Assembly (NCBI GenBank): GCA_022794255.1
Contig: JAAWEL010000049.1
Coordinates: 1 to 64,000 of the forward strand
Length of the DNA: 64,000 nucleotides
DNA from: Lachnospiraceae bacterium
Lineage (GTDB): Bacteria; Bacillota; Clostridia; Lachnospirales; Lachnospiraceae
Direction: 5' to 3'
Both the position numbers and the translations under genes were made by a program. The notes under the pieces are model-generated. The model searched no databases and had not been told where the DNA came from. It worked only from the letters and a program-made list of their open reading frames with translations. The first letter of the stretch is position 1. The number at the start of each line of letters is the position of its first letter. Shown here one piece after another: positions 61,734 to 64,000 of this stretch.

Positions 61734-64000
61734 CTACTCCCCGCAAGACAGCAATTCTTCAAACTCCTCCATAGTGATCAAAATCTTTCTTGGCTTTGTC
61801 CCCTCCTCATCTCCCACCACCCCGGCATCTGCCAGCTGGTCCATGATCCGGGCCGCCCGGTTAAATCCGATTTTAAACATTCTCTGCAGCATACCGATGG
61901 AAGCCTTTTCTTTCTCAATAATAAATCTTCCTGCCTGTTCAAAGTACTCGTCTCTCCCATTGTTGTTGCCGGCACCTCCTCCAGGCCCGGTCATTGCCGG
62001 AACAGCGCTCATCTGTCTCTCCACATCCGGGTCATACTGGGCAGACATTCCCTGCTCCGCAAGAAATTCCACCACCCTCTGAACCTCTGAATCTGACACA
62101 AAAGCACCTTGCACCCTGACCGGTTTGGGAATCCCGGAGGGGAAGAACAGCATATCTCCCTTGCCCAGCAGCTTCTCCGCCCCATACATATCAATAATCG
62201 TCCGGGAATCCACTCCCGATGACACAGAAAAGGCAATTCTGGAAGGCACATTGGCCTTGATCAGTCCTGTGATAACATTGACGGATGGCCTCTGGGTGGC
62301 AATCACCAGATGGATCCCCGCTGCCCGGGCTAATTGGGCCAGACGGCAGATGGCATCCTCCACTTCTCCCGGAGCCACCATCATCAGATCTGCCAGCTCG
62401 TCCACAATAATAATGATCTGAGGCATCTTTTCCGGCTTCTCCTCCTGAGGCACATCTCCCAGGCTGTCAATCCGGCTGTTGTAGCCGCTGATATTGCGCA
62501 CATTGCAGGATGCAAATTTTTTATACCGGTCCTGCATCTCTGCCACCGCCCAGTTTAAAGCTCCGGAGGCCTTCTTCGGATCCGTCACCACCGGAATCAA
62601 AAGATGAGGAATCCCGTTGTATACGCTTAACTCCACCACCTTAGGATCCACCATAATAAGCTTCACATCATCCGGACTGGACTTAAAGAGAATACTCATA
62701 ATAAGAGTGTTAATGCAGACGGATTTCCCTGACCCGGTAGCCCCTGCGATCAGCAAATGAGGCATTTTGGCAATATCTGTCACCACCACCTGACCGCCAA
62801 TGTCCTTTCCCACCGCAAATGCCAGGCGAGAAGGATGGTTCCGAAAAGCCTCTGACTCCAAAAGCTCTCGCAGATACACTGTAATGTTTTCTTTGTTTGG
62901 AACCTCAATCCCCACAGCCGACTTGCCAGGGATCGGCGCCTCAATCCGGATATCCGCAGCCGCCAAACTAAGCTTAATATCGTCTGCCAAACCTACAATC
63001 TTGCTGACTTTAACCCCCTGCTCCGGATGAAGCTCATACCGGGTTACTGCCGGGCCGCAGCTGATATTGGTCACAGTCACTCCCACACCAAAATCTCTCA
63101 AAGTCTGCTGCAGCTTTACTGCCGTATCTTTATATTCCTGACCAGAGCCGGCCATGGCCTGCAGATTTCCCCTCTTTAAAAGGGTGACAGAAGGAAATAC
63201 ATACTCTCTTTTGGGCTGCTCCTTTTTCGCCTGAATCTGCTGCTGAACACTGGCCTCCCCTGTCTCCAAAGCCTCCTTGACCTCCTGCCTTTTTGATTCC
63301 AGCTTCTTTTTTATTGCCTCTGTGTCTGACTCGATCACCTTTCCTGAAGCTGTGACCACCTGCTTAGACTCCTCAGGAATCACAAATTCACTCTCGTAAA
63401 TCCCACGGTCAAGCGTCTTTTTTCTCTCATCCGCCATATGCCTTTGATCAGGCAGCGCCGGCTCCTCATCATCATAATCCGGCATGTATCCTTCCAAAGA
63501 ACGTTCCTCCCAGTCATCCATAAAGATCTCTTCTGCCTCAGATTCTTCCTCATACCGCACCACCGGCGGACGTGACAAAAGAGGAGAAGCTTCTTTTCTT
63601 TGGCCTGGTACTTTCTGGGAAAGCTCCTGGAAATATCGATCGGTTCCTTCATCCTCTTCATCCGAAGTGCCGGAAAGCTCCTCGCTTATTAAATCAGTCA
63701 TAGCAAGGCGGTCCCAGGAATCCTTCGGTTTTGCAAGCACTTCCGGATTTGAACCAGCTTCCTGGCTGAACCGGCTTTCCTGGTCAGGCCACGCGCTCTG
63801 TCCATACGGCCTCTCCTGGCCTGTCCTCTCCCCCTGGCCGGACATTTTCTCTTGTCCGGACGGCTCTTCCTTTTCAATCCGCTCATCCAATGAAGATGCC
63901 AGGCCGTGAAAAGCAGGCTCCGATGCCGGTTTAGGAAAAGAAGGCGGCTCCACCGGCCTTCCAAAGGTTCCATCCGAATCACTCATCCGGGAGATTCCCT
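61734..64000 (-). CDS. DNA translocase FtsK/SpoIIIE (5' part outside the window)
   Basis: This ring-shaped ATPase pumps DNA through the division or sporulation septum. The window holds the cytoplasmic part, at least 750 aa: a linker rich in Gln, Glu and Pro (about 1-240), alpha/beta motor domains with Walker [11 protein letters not shown], Walker [15 protein letters not shown] and [16 protein letters not shown], and the C-terminal gamma winged helix ([20 protein letters not shown]) that reads polarity motifs. The frame is open to the window edge, so the N-terminal membrane domain lies beyond 64000. An ATG at 63986 is inside the linker and is not the real start. Confidence 0.95.
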   Translation of the reverse strand, partial: GISRMSDSDGTFGRPVEPPSFPKPASEPAFHGLASSLDERIEKEEPSGQEKMSGQGERTGQERPYGQSAWPDQESRFSQEAGSNPEVLAKPKDSWDRLAMTDLISEELSGTSDEEDEGTDRYFQELSQKVPGQRKEASPLLSRPPVVRYEEESEAEEIFMDDWEERSLEGYMPDYDDEEPALPDQRHMADERKKTLDRGIYESEFVIPEESKQVVTASGKVIESDTEAIKKKLESKRQEVKEALETGEASVQQQIQAKKEQPKREYVFPSVTLLKRGNLQAMAGSGQEYKDTAVKLQQTLRDFGVGVTVTNISCGPAVTRYELHPEQGVKVSKIVGLADDIKLSLAAADIRIEAPIPGKSAVGIEVPNKENITVYLRELLESEAFRNHPSRLAFAVGKDIGGQVVVTDIAKMPHLLIAGATGSGKSVCINTLIMSILFKSSPDDVKLIMVDPKVVELSVYNGIPHLLIPVVTDPKKASGALNWAVAEMQDRYKKFASCNVRNISGYNSRIDSLGDVPQEEKPEKMPQIIIIVDELADLMMVAPGEVEDAICRLAQLARAAGIHLVIATQRPSVNVITGLIKANVPSRIAFSVSSGVDSRTIIDMYGAEKLLGKGDMLFFPSGIPKPVRVQGAFVSDSEVQRVVEFLAEQGMSAQYDPDVERQMSAVPAMTGPGGGAGNNNGRDEYFEQAGRFIIEKEKASIGMLQRMFKIGFNRAARIMDQLADAGVVGDEEGTKPRKILITMEEFEELLSCGE

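Overview
The window is a gene-dense stretch from the chromosome of an anaerobic, endospore-forming Firmicute, most likely a Clostridia/Lachnospiraceae relative. The signs are: sporulation genes (cotJABC, a spoIID-spoIIQ pair); a tRNA-Ile T-box leader in front of ileS; anaerobic B12 synthesis starting from cobalt chelation (cbiK); formate-tetrahydrofolate ligase; oxygen-independent HemZ; strong AGGAGG ribosome binding sites; and a gene order (relA-MBL-hemZ, hisS-aspS, murE-murF-priA-def-fmt-rsmB-rlmN-prpC-prkC-rsgA-rpe-thiN) I know from that group. I see no insertion sequence, prophage, CRISPR array, defence island or conjugative module. Nearly all genes are on the minus strand; the exceptions are two tRNAs, cotJABC and pncB.

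Layout. 1-3.4 kb: rpsB and tsf, with an unusually long spacer between them, preceded by a 2-hydroxyacid-dehydrogenase-like protein that has lost its catalytic residues. 3.4-10.6 kb: a YbhJ-like aconitase-family hydratase, a charged coiled-coil protein of unknown function, a patatin phospholipase, glycogen debranching enzyme GlgX, and a 0.5 kb non-coding stretch. 10.6-13.6 kb: tRNA-Val(CAC) and tRNA-Ala(CGC), a lipoprotein, and a kduD-type dehydrogenase with its GntR/FCD regulator under a promoter that carries two likely operators. 13.8-18.7 kb: sporulation and cell-envelope genes, namely a Cys/Asn/Gly-repeat protein with a sigma-K-like promoter, cotJABC, a CBS-domain protein, and spoIIQ/spoIID in which the expected catalytic residues are substituted. 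18.7-24.7 kb: glgP and ileS behind a consensus promoter and a T-box. 24.8-29.7 kb: pncB converging on hisS-aspS. 29.7-36.7 kb: a UroD-like methyltransferase-type protein, CapA-like protein, hemZ, an MBL hydrolase and relA. 36.9-44.4 kb: a B12 operon (cbiK, cbiL, cbiH, cobT, cbiF, cbiP, cbiC) led by a class I glutamine-amidotransferase-like gene. 44.5-45.1 kb: an ECF transporter S component. 45.2-60 kb: a tight chain for cell-wall precursor synthesis, replication restart, N-terminal processing of proteins, RNA methylation and the PrkC/PrpC signalling pair. 60-64 kb: fhs and an ftsK/spoIIIE cut by the window edge.

Working picture. Most of this is core metabolism and translation in co-oriented, often overlapping operons. 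The less ordinary parts are the apparently inactive SpoIID/SpoIIQ pair, the repeat coat protein and the extended CotJA, the dehydrogenase pseudoenzyme, the amidotransferase-like gene coupled to cbiK, and several intergenic dyads. I do not see a clearly new multi-gene system. All functional calls rest on motif recognition by eye, with no database search.
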